DNA of 64,000 nucleotides from Agarophyton chilense (lineage: Eukaryota > Rhodophyta > Florideophyceae > Gracilariales > Gracilariaceae), in the NCBI GenBank assembly GCA_030374765.1, contig JARGXX010000010.1, forward strand, positions 868,001 to 932,000, in the 5' to 3' direction. The translations under genes were made by a program, and so were the position numbers. Below the pieces are notes generated by a model. The model saw only the letters and a program-made list of their open reading frames with translations, was not told where the DNA came from and did no database searches. Shown here piece by piece: positions 1 through 11,809 of the stretch; within the stretch, counting starts at the first letter, position 1; each line of letters opens with the position of its first letter.

Positions 1-1123
1 TTCGTAGGGAGTACTGGAACCCCGATAAGGAGAAGCGCCACACTCCCTCGCCTATCGCGAACGGAAACTTCAAGCTAGTCTCTGTTAGAGAAGATTCCAT
101 TATGGTGGAATGGTACAAAGCTCAAGAGCCCGTCTCCTGCGACCGCGTTGTTAAAGCCCCAACACAGCCCTTTGGCGTACCTCATTGTTGTGTACAGCCT
201 TCTACAGTGGAAAGTGTTCCGCGTCACATCTCAATGGCTCAGCCCACTTCAGTGATTGCGAGACCCTCTTTCTTGCCACATAATACTCGGGGATTCTCTG
301 ATCTACTGCCCTTGTCGGAAACTACCCAGGAGGTTCCATCTCTCACTCCGCTGCGCGGTCTCATGGTTCGTTGGAATTCCTTACCGCTCCCCACGGCGCT
401 TTATCTGAGAAGGGGGAGGAGGATATAAACGTAAACCCGGGCAATCTCGTTTAAGCCAAATCCGTCAAGAGCATCTGACACACTGAAAGTGGAATTAACT
501 CGTTGCCAAGTGAAGGATAAATCAGCAAAAGAAGTACCCCGCCGCACCAATGCTGCCAAGTGAGATGCTATCCACCTACCTTCCCAGCACTTGGACTAAA
601 TCAATACCAAGACTTCGGAAGAAAACGTTGGAAACGATACTGGAACGCCGAAGCGTTTGAACTCACCAACAACGCTACTGCGCGAGCCTTCACGTGAAGA
701 GGCGGGACACGCCACGGTACGGATCGCTCTCAGTCAGCAGTTGGAACGAGTCAGTGGCAGAACGGCCCCCACCTCGGGATATTCCAATCAGCTCCCAAGG
801 CTGTCACTTTTTCGATACACGGAGCATACTGGCAAAGCCGCCTTTGTTGTCAACTTCCTCAATGTCACGAAGGATATTAGCTCATAAGCTTGTGCAACGC
901 GACCCCGACCCCCCGTCTTAGAAAGGAGTCTGCGCCAAAAACACAGCCCAGCCGAAAGTTTAACAAGCAGAACTTCTTCATAGACCACATTGTAAAATAT
1001 TCATACCATCCAGATTGTTACGTACAGTATCTGGTCCATTGGTACGGCTATTACCCCGAGGCCAACTTGAATGAACCGATTGAGCATCTCCCACATTCGA
1101 AAGTGGTTTCATATCATTTCTGA
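1..1123 (+). mobile_element. 3' end of a Ty3/gypsy chromovirus: integrase tail and chromodomain remnant
   Basis: The first bases encode the RREYWNPDKEKRH stretch seen after the integrase core in the gypsy element at 48.7 kb, where it reads RKEYWNPEKEKRH. A GPY/F-like segment (GNFKLVSVREDSI) follows up to about 160. Around 940-1123 a second frame encodes a chromodomain-like segment (FFIDHIVKY ... YLVHWYGYYPEANLNEP), the module that chromoviruses carry at the integrase C-terminus and use for chromatin targeting. The parts are in different frames with stops between them, so this is a decayed copy cut by the left window edge. The gypsy element at 48.8-50.2 kb shows no chromodomain, so this is a different lineage or a different tail. 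Confidence 0.7.
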
Positions 1124-3379
1124 ACGCGGAAATGGATCCAGGAAACGATCATTAACGCCTAGGTGGGATAGTCGAACCACTGTGGTGGAAGAAAAGTTGG
1201 AAGATAGAAGGATGTTTTGAAAGTGGAAAGAGGAGAAAAGGTATGGCTGAGGGTAAATTATATGTCGCCTTACACCGGTGATGGCTCCCAGCTGGTTCCT
1301 TCGTCTATGCAATAACGATTTGCGGTTGGTTTTCGACTTTCGTCGTGTCTGATCCCCCCTTCTCTTTTTTCGTTACAGAAAGGGGATAGGCTTTTCATCC
1401 ACGTTTCTGGTTTCCAGTTGCTTCTGTGATCCGTAATCATAGTTCTCCCTCATAATTTATGATTTTTAAGGTTTATATCGCGCTTTTAACCATCTATGCT
1501 GCTATGGGTCGCCCACGGGTCGTCGTGGTAGAGCCCTCTTTTAGGATGTGGATTTCATCGACCACTGCTGTGCTAGCACTAATTCTCTTTATTAACTCTC
1601 CCGAGATCTCTCGTTCATGTCTTTTTATCTTCGGGGACGAATTCGGTACCCGGTTGTTCATGATTGTTTTTCTCCGATGTAAAATTGTTGAGCTCTACAG
1701 TACTTTTTTGAAGTTAGTTGCGGAAATTCCGGATCTCGGTGAATCTTTTTCCAATTTGTATGAGACTTTGTCACAGATCATTCTGGTTGCTTATACGCGA
1801 CAAAGTGAACTCAGAAACCAATTATCTTGGTTAAATACAAAGTTATGGCACCATGGAAGTCAGGAATCTATTTTTAGCTTGAACTAGAACGCGTCTTGAT
1901 TTCCCCCTTTATCGGTGATTAATCTCTCCATTCTTGAATTCATTCGAAGGTTTAAGCTTTACATTAGGGAACTTCTAAGACTTATCGGGTTTGTCTCCCG
2001 GTGATCTTGTTCTGAAGTTGTACCAACCCACATTTGTGAGATTTCTGAAGTCCAGGTTCTAGTACTAAAGACTAGGTCGAACCGCATACTACGTTCTTCA
2101 ACCGATCTTCTTTCGTGCTACTCCGTATCTACGGAGTACTTATCGCTCTTTGGCGTGTCTCCACGTCGACTGGTTTGCCGCTGACGGCCACAGATATCCA
2201 CGATGTGGTTACTGCTACTGTATTTGACAACTATCGCTGTGGAACATTCACTGAAGATCTTCTGTGGCTCTGCTTTCACACTTCATCGCAGGAGGCCGCC
2301 CCATCGATGCATTACATCTCAATGGCGGACCAGAGAAAAAGTTGAAAACCATCGTTAATGAAGATTGCCTGAAACTCTTTACTATGGTGCAAAAGGACAT
2401 GGCAAGCTTCGAACCGCGGCGCGGTGATTTTCAAGAATTGTTTCGGGCCCGGTGGGACAGGTTTAGCCTACCGCAGACTAGAACAAAGACGTGATGTTCT
2501 CCACTCTTGATAACGAATATGGTCTTCTTTGACGTGGTCGTGTCTATGGAAGGGTATGTGTGGTAAAAGTCACAAGGCTGCATCAGCCTTTCTTAGGTGT
2601 ATTTTATTTTGGATTCTCTCGAGGTTTGGTTTGGTTCTCGGTACATGTAAAAGTTGGCCAAGAAGTGCTTGTTTGTTTTATTTTTTTATTATCGGCGATA
2701 TTTCTATGAAGGTTGGAAGATTACTCTATTAGTCTACACTATATAGTGGCTCGGCCGTCTCCTCTTTTCGCTCAGTAAATTTTCTCCGACCGGGTTCTTG
2801 TGGATGTAACTATTTTCCGCTTGCCCGTGCAACGACTGTATTCGGAGTTTGTGCCGTGTTATTCCCGTTAGACGTACCCACCACCTCTCGTGTTCAAGAA
2901 AAGTACCAGCGCAGTTGGCGTCTGTTTATTACTACTTACGTTTTTTCGCCCCTGTATAGAATTTATCTATTTCGAATACTTTGGCTCCCGTTCTCTACCC
3001 CCCGCTCGCTCTACTGCGCGACTTCGTTTTCTCTTTTTACCACTTCCGTGGCTGACTGCCCCTGTTGCACCAATACCATTGGAATGACACTCTGCACGCC
3101 ATTCTCTCCGCTTTTCGTACCGGTTTGGTTCGGGCTTACACGCTGACTTCGTCGTGCATTCCCGGAGAGGCTCCGTTGTTAAGCTATCCCACAGAGGAGA
3201 AGATACTGAACGTCTGCGTGTTATTTTGCTCCAAACATTGCACCACAACTTGCATATAGAATGCAGCTGAAAACTCTCCATTTATTGTGCCCCAAAGCCT
3301 ACCATAATACGTTAAATTATCTCCGGGATTGTTGGTGATATATGTATCTGACCTTTTTCAAAAGCTCACGGGGGCTGAT
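1124..3379. other. Degenerate sequence, no intact gene recognised
   Basis: Several short frames occur, for example 1459-1887 (142 codons, hydrophobic N-terminus) and 2115-2494 in two frames, but none matches a family I know. Bases 1985-2061 encode SPGDLVLKLYQPTFVRF, which resembles the GD-V module after a retroelement integrase core, so at least part is probably decayed retrotransposon. The stretch is T-rich on the plus strand. No RNA gene was seen. Confidence 0.4.
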
Positions 3380-3960
3380 ACTTCTCTTTTAGTAAGCATA
3401 TTTGCAGATTATGTACTAATTTAGATGACTCAAAAAGATTTGGGCACATTTAGAATGCATATGCAACGGGCCATGACACGTCTAGAGGAGTGCTTTCATA
3501 CACTAGAATTACCTTTAATCCAAGGAAAACTTCAATAGTGCTATTGAGATATAAAAGCTGGAAGAAAAAAAATTACAAGTATAGCTTTCAAATGGCAGGT
3601 ACAAACAAGGTTTGAAGTGGAACGTTCTGAAAAATTCTTGGGCGTGATCTTGGATACGAGATTGAGTTTTAATGCACACTTACGAAAAGTTTGTGTAAAG
3701 TACCGCTCAAGTTTTCTTGTTTTACGACGTTTGACGGGTACAAACTAGGGGGCTGATTGGAACATCATTCACATACTTTGAGAAGGTTTTATGGAGTCAA
3801 TTGTTAAGTTTGCAACATTTGTTGTGATACCAAAGGCCTCTGATTGGGTTCCCTTAGAGCTGGAAAAAAATCAAAACGAAGCTACTCGTATAAAAACAGG
3901 GTGCATAAGGTCTTCATGGAATCAAAGGATTCGAGATGTACAGGGGTTGAAAAAAAATGC
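3380..3960 (+). mobile_element. Non-LTR retrotransposon (LINE) reverse-transcriptase C-terminal remnant
   Basis: Pieced together over several frames, this stretch carries the signature downstream of the RT catalytic box in jockey/I-type LINEs. There is an FNPRKTSIVL motif (the 'NP.KT' block), then EKFLGVILDTRLSFNAHL (the 'LGV.LD..L....H' block), then the GADWNIIHILREGFMES block and LELEKNQNEATRIKTG (the 'LE..QN.A.R...G' block). Frameshifts, stops and an A-run of about 9 bases show decay. The upstream YADD region and any endonuclease are missing. The second LINE fragment at 14.4 kb carries a more C-terminal part and could belong to the same family. Confidence 0.7.
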
Positions 3961-6290
3961 GCACTACAACGGTTTCACAAGCAGTAACACTATACGAGAG
4001 TGCAAAATGAACGATTGGCAATCAAATGACTCCCATTGTGGTCTCCTGAAGTATCAACTTAGTGGCGCCCATCCAAAAGTATGGATAATGTTTTCGGATT
4101 GAAATTGAAATGAGATTGGCGAAATTGGTATTAGTGTAGCTTCTCCGTGCACCATTTCCACGAAAACCAGATTTCCGAAATCCAGGAGTGTTATATTTCC
4201 ACAATAAACTATGCTCCTAACCAGAAAGTATTTGGTAACAAACGTATGCTTCGTTGTCAGCTTTGCAGGCACTTCCAATTCCAATTCCAAAAGCCGACTG
4301 TGAGATATGCAGCAATGGATGACTTGGAAGTCCAGATTTCCCAGAAACAGCGAGACCAATCAGAGCAGCGGTGATATCAAGTAACGCTTAGTATGCGGGT
4401 ACAGTGTTCTATCAGTCAGAGTCCCGGAAAAGCCAAAAAACTAGTTTCAAGAAGCCGGAAGGATTGGCCTCACATGAAGACAGCTTGGTCTTATCTGATA
4501 CCAGTTCTATTTTCCAAAGAATTAGTTAAAAACGCTGGTTTTCATACAGCAGCGGCGTATTCTATTTTCTAAGTAAAAAACTAGTTTTCTTATCATGTTT
4601 CACCTTCTTAAACGGACATTATTTAGACATTTGTCTTCAGTAATACCAGCTCGGTGGTTTCAGACCGCTTGGAGACTGATGGGCACAGAGTTCAAACCTC
4701 GCTGAGAAAATTTTACCTCGAAAACTTTTACGAGAGCTCGATTAATTCTAAAATGTACTCTGTTCCAAGAACGCATTTGTGTCCTTTTGAACAGCAGAAA
4801 GAATATGCTGACATCTGCTGATGGGATACTTTCTTAAGAGGCCATATTAAATCTATCAAGTTGAAAACGAGGATTAATTTAGTAGGGGGCCTAAGGTAGT
4901 TGGAACTTCTGTTTTAAACTTTTAAAAATTGCCTCTAAAAAGCCTAGAAACGCATGTGGACACAATGACCATCAATGTAGTTGACTTATTGTTGTTCAAA
5001 ATATGATGAATGTCATGCAAATGATCTATAAAACAGCCAAGACCGGTTTAACTGTAACGTATATATTAACATTCAACTTACTGCATTGTTTGGAATCTGA
5101 ACCAAACATATCGATTTGTAAGTAGTTTTGCAGCTTTGCACCGTCCTTAGTATGTTTAAGACGTTAAAACCCCAACCAATTTTCTTCGTTTTCGATTTGT
5201 TATCATTAAAGGAATGCCGATACCAGCCATATATGGGTTTTATATTTCATCTATTTCCTTAAATAATATTTTCAGAATTCTAATAACATCTCAGTTGTTA
5301 TCTATTCATCCGTCTTCGAGAGTAAAATACACCTTTTGCGGTGTAAAACTAAATTTGTTCTTGTAAGTACCCTTATATAGATTCCAAACGTCAACCAGGC
5401 ACACTGCCAACAAAAGAGAACTCACTTTAAAATATCATTCTTTCACTTTGAACTTTTATTCCATATTCAGATCATCTTGACGTGATCTATTACGTTTATC
5501 ATTATAATTAGTTCGTATGGAAATAATGTAAATATCTAATGTAGTTGTTAATGTTTCACTGGGTGGAAGAGATAAAATCTCTAAAAGTTCTCGTGACTTT
5601 CCGTTGATTCATCTGCACTGAATAATTCTGAGTCAATGATACATTTTCTGTTGTCTATTTGGTTGAATGAACTTTCTTAAAGGTGTCTTGTATGTCAATA
5701 TTGGTCATAGTAGAAAGGCTTGACAGATTCATCGTATAGCTGTCATCCCCATCCGTACCAGTATCTTGTTCTACATTGTTCGAAAATTCATTGGTTATAA
5801 CAATACCATTTATCTTCACGTTATATATGACGACTTCTTTACCATTTAATGAACCGTTTCATGATTCAATGTTTTACATTACAAAATTTGAGATTTCATA
5901 ACTTCATTCAAGCAGGTAGCTCGTAATTTATGGTGAGTAAAGTTTGTTTACGATTTTTTTGATTAAAACGTCAAATTTTGTAATACTTTTGCGTAGGAGT
6001 TTTGCCTTCTAGTGCATACCAAAGAAGCGTTTGCAGTTGCTCTCTGATGTTAAGAGACTTGCGCGGGTGTTTAATCTGTTTCCCACTATATGTCAGGAAT
6101 CCATGGCTGATGATATATTTGATGAATTATGACGGCATGGAGTGAAGACAATGTTTTGTACAGGAAATGGACTATTATTTGTTATCTTTGAATTTGACGC
6201 CAGAGAAGAAGGAAGTGTTGACAACGTCTATGCACAAAGCTTTAAGTAAATTGACAAAGCTTACAAATTTTATCGATGTTGTAATTTTGG
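3961..6290. other. AT-rich intergenic stretch, no gene recognised
   Basis: Stop codons are frequent in all frames and the sequence is clearly richer in A+T than the gene block at 18-22 kb. Short frames at 3961-4374 and 6167-6385 have no recognisable product. I see no RNA gene or complete element here. Confidence 0.5.
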
Positions 6291-6323
6291 CATCATATGA
6301 GGCCACAGGTCGTATAGGCACTA
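6291..6323 (-). repeat. Terminal fragment of the 13.8-kb MITE family
   Basis: The segment CATATGAGGCCA followed by GGTCGTATAGGCACTAG is the reverse complement of the left end of the MITE at 13799. That end reads CTAGTGTCTATACGACC, so 16 of 17 terminal bases match. The opposite end was not found within about 600 bp, so this is a truncated or heavily decayed copy. Confidence 0.5.
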
Positions 6324-6885
6324 GTTCCTCAAATTTCATCAAATGCAGTCCGATATTTTGGTACGATATGATGAAGAGTTCTTGATGAGTTATGGTGTTG
6401 AAGAAGATGGAAAACCCGTAGTTGATGCTACAGCGACAAGGTGGAATTTGAGTTTCTGAAAGTCACAAAGGTAGGTGGTAGTGCGTTAGAGATGGGGTGG
6501 AACAATTCACAAATGCCGGAGATCGGAATGAAAACAACAGGAGTCGGTGTGAGCTAATTCATAGCAGAAAACAGAACTGCGTATGCAGGGGTTGTAGAAC
6601 TAGATCACCGAGGGCAGTTTGGTTGGAAAGGTCGGGTTCAACTAGTTGCAGACTCTAAAGCAAAGTGGAGAGTTTGTAAGCTCCACTTTGGTTTCACGTT
6701 CGCAGTGTACAAGATTTATTGCAGATACTGTGCAAAATTGGATTTCTTTGCCCAGGGGACATAATTTGGATACGAAGTCACTGTGGTATTAAGGGCTGTC
6801 CATAGCGACAGGATGCGATAATACACTGACTGCCAAATAGAGAGCCATTTAGAGAAACTTTCATATATGGCCCCACAAATTATCA

Positions 6886-6920
6886 GACCAAACTAGCTCT
6901 CAAAGAGAGCTAGTTTGGTC
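6886..6920. repeat. Perfect 16-bp hairpin upstream of the Harbinger transposase
   Basis: GACCAAACTAGCTCTC and its exact reverse complement are separated by AAA. The hairpin ends 34 bp before the transposase frame. It could be a transposon-end structure or two abutting terminal inverted repeats. No matching copy was seen downstream of the transposase, so assignment as a TIR is unproven. Confidence 0.7.
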
Positions 6921-6954
6921 ACTGTGAACAACCGAGATACTGTGACATCACGAT

Positions 6955-8298
6955 GTGACCGTCGCCTCGCGTTTCAAGCCACTTCATATCCGCAGCAGCT
7001 TGCAAAGTGTCATGAAAGACCTTCAGAGAGAAACAAGGGAAGCGAAGCGTCGCACACTTGCCGTTGCAGGGGCTTTTTTGGCATTGTACTACTTCATCAG
7101 CCCTCGTCGCAGGATCGCGCGCAGAGGGCTTCGAGAAAGGCGATCATTTTGCGAGGTGAATCACAGTCTCTCTGATGGTGAATTCAGGTCGTGCTATCGG
7201 GTTTCTAGAACGTCTTTCCAACGACTTTTAACATCCCTTCGTTCATTCTTATCCCAATACAACGAAGAACAATATCAAGAAGAATTGGAAGAGCATCTCA
7301 ACGGTGGAGCCATAGAAGCTGCAACAAAAATTCGGGCCATTCTTCGCTTAATTTCTAGAGCTAGTTACTGGGATGTTATGCTCACTTATGGATTAACACG
7401 ATCCACCGTCTATAGCATTTTTGACGACGTTCTCAGTGCTTGTGACAACGTCTTAGAGTTTGAAGGTCTTTCACCGAAAGCAGACATCAAAACTTATCGG
7501 AGAAGAGCTTTGGATTTTGCCGTATCCCGCGAGGCTATGAATCCTCTTCCCATTTGCGTCGGAGCCTTAGATGGAACTCTAATTTTTGTGCAAAAGCCGA
7601 CGAAGGAACTTAACAATCAGCAGTTTTACACCAGGAAAGGTGGGTTTGGAGTTCCCGTGCAGGCGCTTGTTGACGCAAAGTATCAGTTTATTGCGTCATC
7701 CGCATTTTGTGTGGGATCTACGGTTGATCGCATGGCTCTCGCTCACTCGAACATTGGCAGATTTCTGGAACAGGAAGGTCTTTCTAAGGGCTTCTGGATA
7801 GCTCAAGATGAGGCGTATGGGTGCACGAACTACATAGTTACTCCAATTCCACGCTCTATGGCTAGCAGATATCAAGATGGCTTCAACTTTTGCCTCTCCG
7901 CCCATCGTGTACATGTGGAATAGGCTTTTCGAAGGCTGAATGGACGATGGGGTATTCTGTGGCGACCTCTTCAGTTCGATCTGCAAAAGGCTTTAGTAAT
8001 TGTGAACACTGCGATGCGGCTCCATAACTACTGCATCAATTCTGGTGATTCTGGTGATGTTTCGTGCTCTGCTGGTAGTGTTTTTGAGTCTGAAGCCCGT
8101 GAATGCTTGGAGAGATGGCTTGCGTGGTCAACTAATGGGCACAAGTTTTATTTCGATCCGTTGGAAGACGACAACTTCATTGGCGACAGTTGCCTTTCTG
8201 AAGCTTGTGTGGGTTTTGCTGACAACTACTCGAACACGCGAGTCAGGCTGTGTCGCATTGTTGAGAAGCTTAAGTTTGTGCATCCTTGTTTGGGGTAA
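6955..8298 (+). pseudogene. PIF/Harbinger-type DDE transposase with one internal TAG
   Basis: This is a DDE superfamily-4 transposase of about 447 codons. The first catalytic Asp sits in CVGALDGTLIFVQKP, the second in GFWIAQDEAYGCTNY, and the Glu in HRVHVE. The next codon after that Glu is TAG (7921-7923). Translation then continues in the same frame as AFRRLNGRWGILWRPLQ and MRLHNYC, which is the normal family continuation (E..FG.L..RW...; LHN). So a single nonsense change splits an otherwise intact frame. An ATG start is uncertain; the frame is open from 6955. Harbinger elements also need a Myb-like partner protein, which is not visible nearby. The unrelated Harbinger copy at 42 kb belongs to a different clade. 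Confidence 0.85.
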
Positions 8299-8770
8299 AT
8301 CGGTACCCGGTACCACCTCATGCCAGCTCATTTTGAAGTTGCCGTCGGTGCTTTGAATTGATTCGAGGATACTGTCCACGATTTGCGATGCGTTTGGAGG
8401 TGGGGGGGGGGGGGGGGGAAGATGGCGATGATAGGTATGAAGAGCGAATTACATGCTTGCTTGAGTTGAAAGAGGGGTGTATTTTGTTTCCGTATGCGGT
8501 GTTAGAATTCGCAAACTGGCTGCTAGTCCGGCGGAACTGGGACGAGAACAATGGGAGTTGAGGGACGATGAAAGTGGCCATTTTGCTGCTCAAATGTAGC
8601 CACTAGATTCGAGAATTTGGTTTACTCTGAAGGACTCTGTATCTGACTCCTTTTCCGAGGCGGCGTTTCTTGGCTCTGACTCCACGAAGACGACTTCGGT
8701 GACCAGTCGAATGTTCTAAGGCACGGTTTTACATGTTTTAGTCCGGTGTGTAACGAATTACACGTCTAGG
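8299..8770. other. Spacer with a 17-base G run, no gene
   Basis: A homopolymer of 17 G lies at 8402-8418. Flanking sequence encodes nothing recognisable on either strand. Such a run is prone to slippage and to assembly error, and could form G-quadruplex DNA. Confidence 0.6.
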
Positions 8771-9886
8771 TTGAGAGTGGATATGAAAGAGGAAGCATCA
8801 CTGCGCTTGCATGATGAGTATAGGGCATCGCACGAGTGGGCTGCGTCTTCGCTTCGGTTTGAAGGCGTTTTGCGCACTTTTTCCATGTTTGAGCTTGTTA
8901 ATCGAGCCATGGGCGGCATGAACTCGGCCTACAACCTTACCAGAGATGAGCTTTGGCTTAACAAGAGCGTTCATCTAGCAGTTATGCTTTTGTATGCTTT
9001 TGAAGCCACGCCCACCAAGTGTCCGCCGTCGGAGGTGTTCGTCGGGGATTCCATAAAGCGTAGAATGAGCGTGAATCCTCAACCATTATATTCGAGCGCC
9101 TCGGAGGTTGGCACGCTTCGGTTGGAGTTTCGCACTCAGTCTCACTTCTCCAAAGATCTCAAATACAAAAACGCTGTCGATCATTGCATGAAGGCGGTTA
9201 TGAATGCTTATCCCAACGATAGCCTTGTGCCACCCATGTTCTACGTCTCCGACGGAAGATTCCACGGTGACCGGATGACAATGGGCGGGTCAGTGGACTC
9301 ATTGTACGAGATGCTTGTCAAGAATTGGGTCATGTGGGGTCGACATGACTCTGTGCTTCGTTCGTTGTTTGAGCGCTTTGTGCAAGCGATCATGCACACA
9401 TTGAGCAGAAACACTGCACACAACCCGTGCATTGGCGAAATGAGACGTGATCGACGGTCAACGTTTCGAGAGCACATAGATCATTTGGCATATTTCTTTC
9501 CAGTGACACTTGCGTACGCCGAACTGCACAGGCAGGGTGGGGGTTTGAACGGCAGCAAGGAAAGCGATTACCTTCCGATTGCTCGAAAGCTGACGCGCAG
9601 CTGTTTCGTTTTGACGCGCGGCGTGAAGAACGGCCTGGTGCGCGAAATCACGGTGTTCATCGGCAAGCCGGTGCCAAAGAAAGGGCAGGACGTGAACAAT
9701 ATGCGTCAGGAAATCGTGGAGGCGCTGTATGTAAACGACTCCGGGAGAGAATACTCGGCAGCGTGGAGGCGTCGTCCGCAAAAGGAGGAGAGCGCATCTG
9801 GAAATGGACAGAAGGCACGCCGACGCGCATCAAATGGCACATCATTCGCGAGTCGTTCAGCCTTACTCGCTCGTGGTAGACGCTAA
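8771..9886 (+). pseudogene. GH47 alpha-1,2-mannosidase-like fragment
   Basis: The 371-residue frame matches the middle and end of glycoside hydrolase family 47, which trims alpha-1,2-mannose from N-glycans in the ER/Golgi. Family blocks appear in order: TFSMFELVNRAMGGMNSAYNL (near residue 36), SEVGTLRLEFRTQSHFSKD (near 111), GSVDSLYEMLVKNW (near 175), HIDHLAYFFPVTLAYAE (near 236) and RQEIVEALYV (near 315). Candidate catalytic positions remain: Glu in MFE, Asp in VDSLYE, His in IDHLA, Glu in EIVEAL. GH47 catalytic domains are about 450-500 residues. The N-terminal part with any signal anchor is absent and the C-terminus dissolves into a basic tail, so this is a truncated paralogue or pseudogene. 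It lies head-to-tail with an IPK1 fragment. Confidence 0.75.
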
Positions 9887-10008
9887 ACCCGCGCCTGCCG
9901 ATGCTCTTCTATTGAACGCGCTCGTTGGACGAAGCGAAGCTCATCTTTCGCATTCGTTTTAGTCTTCTTGCTGCATCTTTGTCTGCATACGACAAGCGCA
10001 CTGCTTCC

Positions 10009-11006
10009 ATGGCTTCGCCTCTCACTTCTAGAAGTCCCATTCATTTGCTTACGGTTCCGTTTCCGCTTCCGCTTCCGTGTTTCCGCCCGGCTGTGGGCGC
10101 AGACCGCCAAACTGAATCCTCCAGGAGTCGCAACTTCCCGCAGCTCCCTCCCAAGCTGCCCCCGCCGAACCAGTGGAAGTATCGCATTGAAGGCGCCCAG
10201 AAAATCATCTTCTCCAACGACCCCGCCAATTCGCAGCAAGTGCTGGTGCTCTATGCCGTCAAGAATCACCCCAGCGTTCTCCTGTAGCCCGTCTCAACCT
10301 TCTCACAGGCTCTCTTTCCCCGCTATCGCACCCCATATCTACTTCCCCATCAAACTTTCAGTTTAACTCCCGTCTAAATCAAACAGCTCTCGCAACGAGC
10401 CACTCCGCTGAGACCCGCTCATCGTCTCTCTCCATTCAAGCAGCCGATCTTATTGATAACATCGGTGCAGAAATCATAATGAGGCATTTCATCCGTCGTG
10501 TCGGTGAACAACAAGCCACAAAACGAGTGCGTCGCGCCGTATACAGCGTTCAGTCAATCACAGAACTCGACCAAATCACATATAGAACTTCTGAGCAATC
10601 AAATGAGCAACATAGCGCTGCAGAATATGCCAATGCTGCAAAAGCCGCACGCAACTTGCCCGTTTCAGCTGCGGTTCAACCGTTTACGGGATTCTTGCAG
10701 GCTGCTGCCGCCAAGGATTGTTCAATCATGATCGCATTATGTAAACTTGATGAGGCTCAAACCAAGAGCGAAAGTATCCTTGTTGATGTACATGGTGTGC
10801 GATGGCTGGCTCGTTTGTGGGTACTTGATACTGACGAAAAGCACATTGCAAAGATTCTCGGCAAGTGGGGCGTTGATGATCGCAAACGAGCCGCCATGTT
10901 TGGAAGCATGGTTTCGTCAAGCAGTGGTGCCAGCGAACAAAGATATACCGAAGGGTACATGACTCCCTCAGGGGGCTCCTGTTTTAAGCAATTCAATCAA
11001 CCCTGA
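10009..11006 (+). pseudogene. Inositol-pentakisphosphate 2-kinase (IPK1) pseudogene, middle deleted
   Basis: IPK1 makes phytate (InsP6) from InsP5. The first part (10009-10287, from ATG in CCATGG) holds the N-terminal kinase block PPNQWKYRIEGAQKIIFS, matching the family's 'W.YRGEG..N.V' glycine-loop region, and stops at TAG 10285. After about 190 bp another frame (10479-11006) holds the family signature AAAKDCSIMIAL, followed by VHGVRWLARLWVLDTDEKHIAKI, equivalent to the C-terminal 'V.D.D.KP..K' block. The roughly 250 residues normally between them, including the ExKPK-type motif, are missing. This is too much to hide in a 190-bp intron, so I call a deletion-bearing pseudogene. Confidence 0.7.
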
Positions 11007-11809
11007 TGCCAAACCCCAGCCCAATCATACTCAAGTCAATCACTGTTACTCAGAGTCGAAAATGTTGCGCTCACAAATGTTACCCAATACTGGAAGAAGT
11101 CTATCTACCAAAGAGTAGCTCTCTTTGGTCCTGCAGCTTCACTCACACGGCCGTTTCGGGGATTATCGTTTGAAAAACAACACAGATGTGAGCTCATCCT
11201 GCAGATGTGGTCATCGAAACGGCATCAAGTGCTTTTTCCCTCTGAATGCGTTTAAAGCATCACTCCTTTTTTTCTGTTTTCCGGCATTGGCACTTTGAAA
11301 GACTTCTATCATTCGGGCAATTCTTCAGCGATCAAGTGCTGAAACAGCTCGCAGCTCGTCCCCAACATCCGAGTCGGCAGAGAGAGAAGCTCAGGATCGT
11401 GCTTCTAAACGTACCTCATCCACCACCACAAACGAGCACCTCAGCGGTGGGAGCTTCACCGTGTTTATGCACTGTGCATGGCAGGCGATGAGCAAATACT
11501 TTGGAGGCACTTGCTTCATTCGAGAACTGCAGGTTCATCAGAGCACGGGTGGGAGGCCTTGTTGAGAAAAATATAGCCCTTTGGAAGGGATTTGGAATGG
11601 CTCTTGTTTAACAGTTAGTTATGCAGATGCTTCGGAGGCCATCCTCTTACTTCGGCCTGCGTATCTATCTCTGATGGTACTGGAATTCAAGTGATTATCG
11701 TACCTGCCCACGGGCGGGAACCTAGAAATGCAAATAAAGTCTTTAACAAGCAGAAGAAGCATCAATCAGAAGTAAAGCGAAAACCAAAAGGCAAACTAAT
11801 ATACTCTAA
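11007..11809. other. Intergenic, no gene recognised
   Basis: Short frames (for example 11246-11491) show no family resemblance. No repeats of note. Confidence 0.5.

Noticed and set aside
1459..1887. A 142-residue membrane protein gene.
   Set aside because: Hydrophobic N-terminus but no family, promoter or neighbours to support it; surrounded by decayed retroelement sequence.
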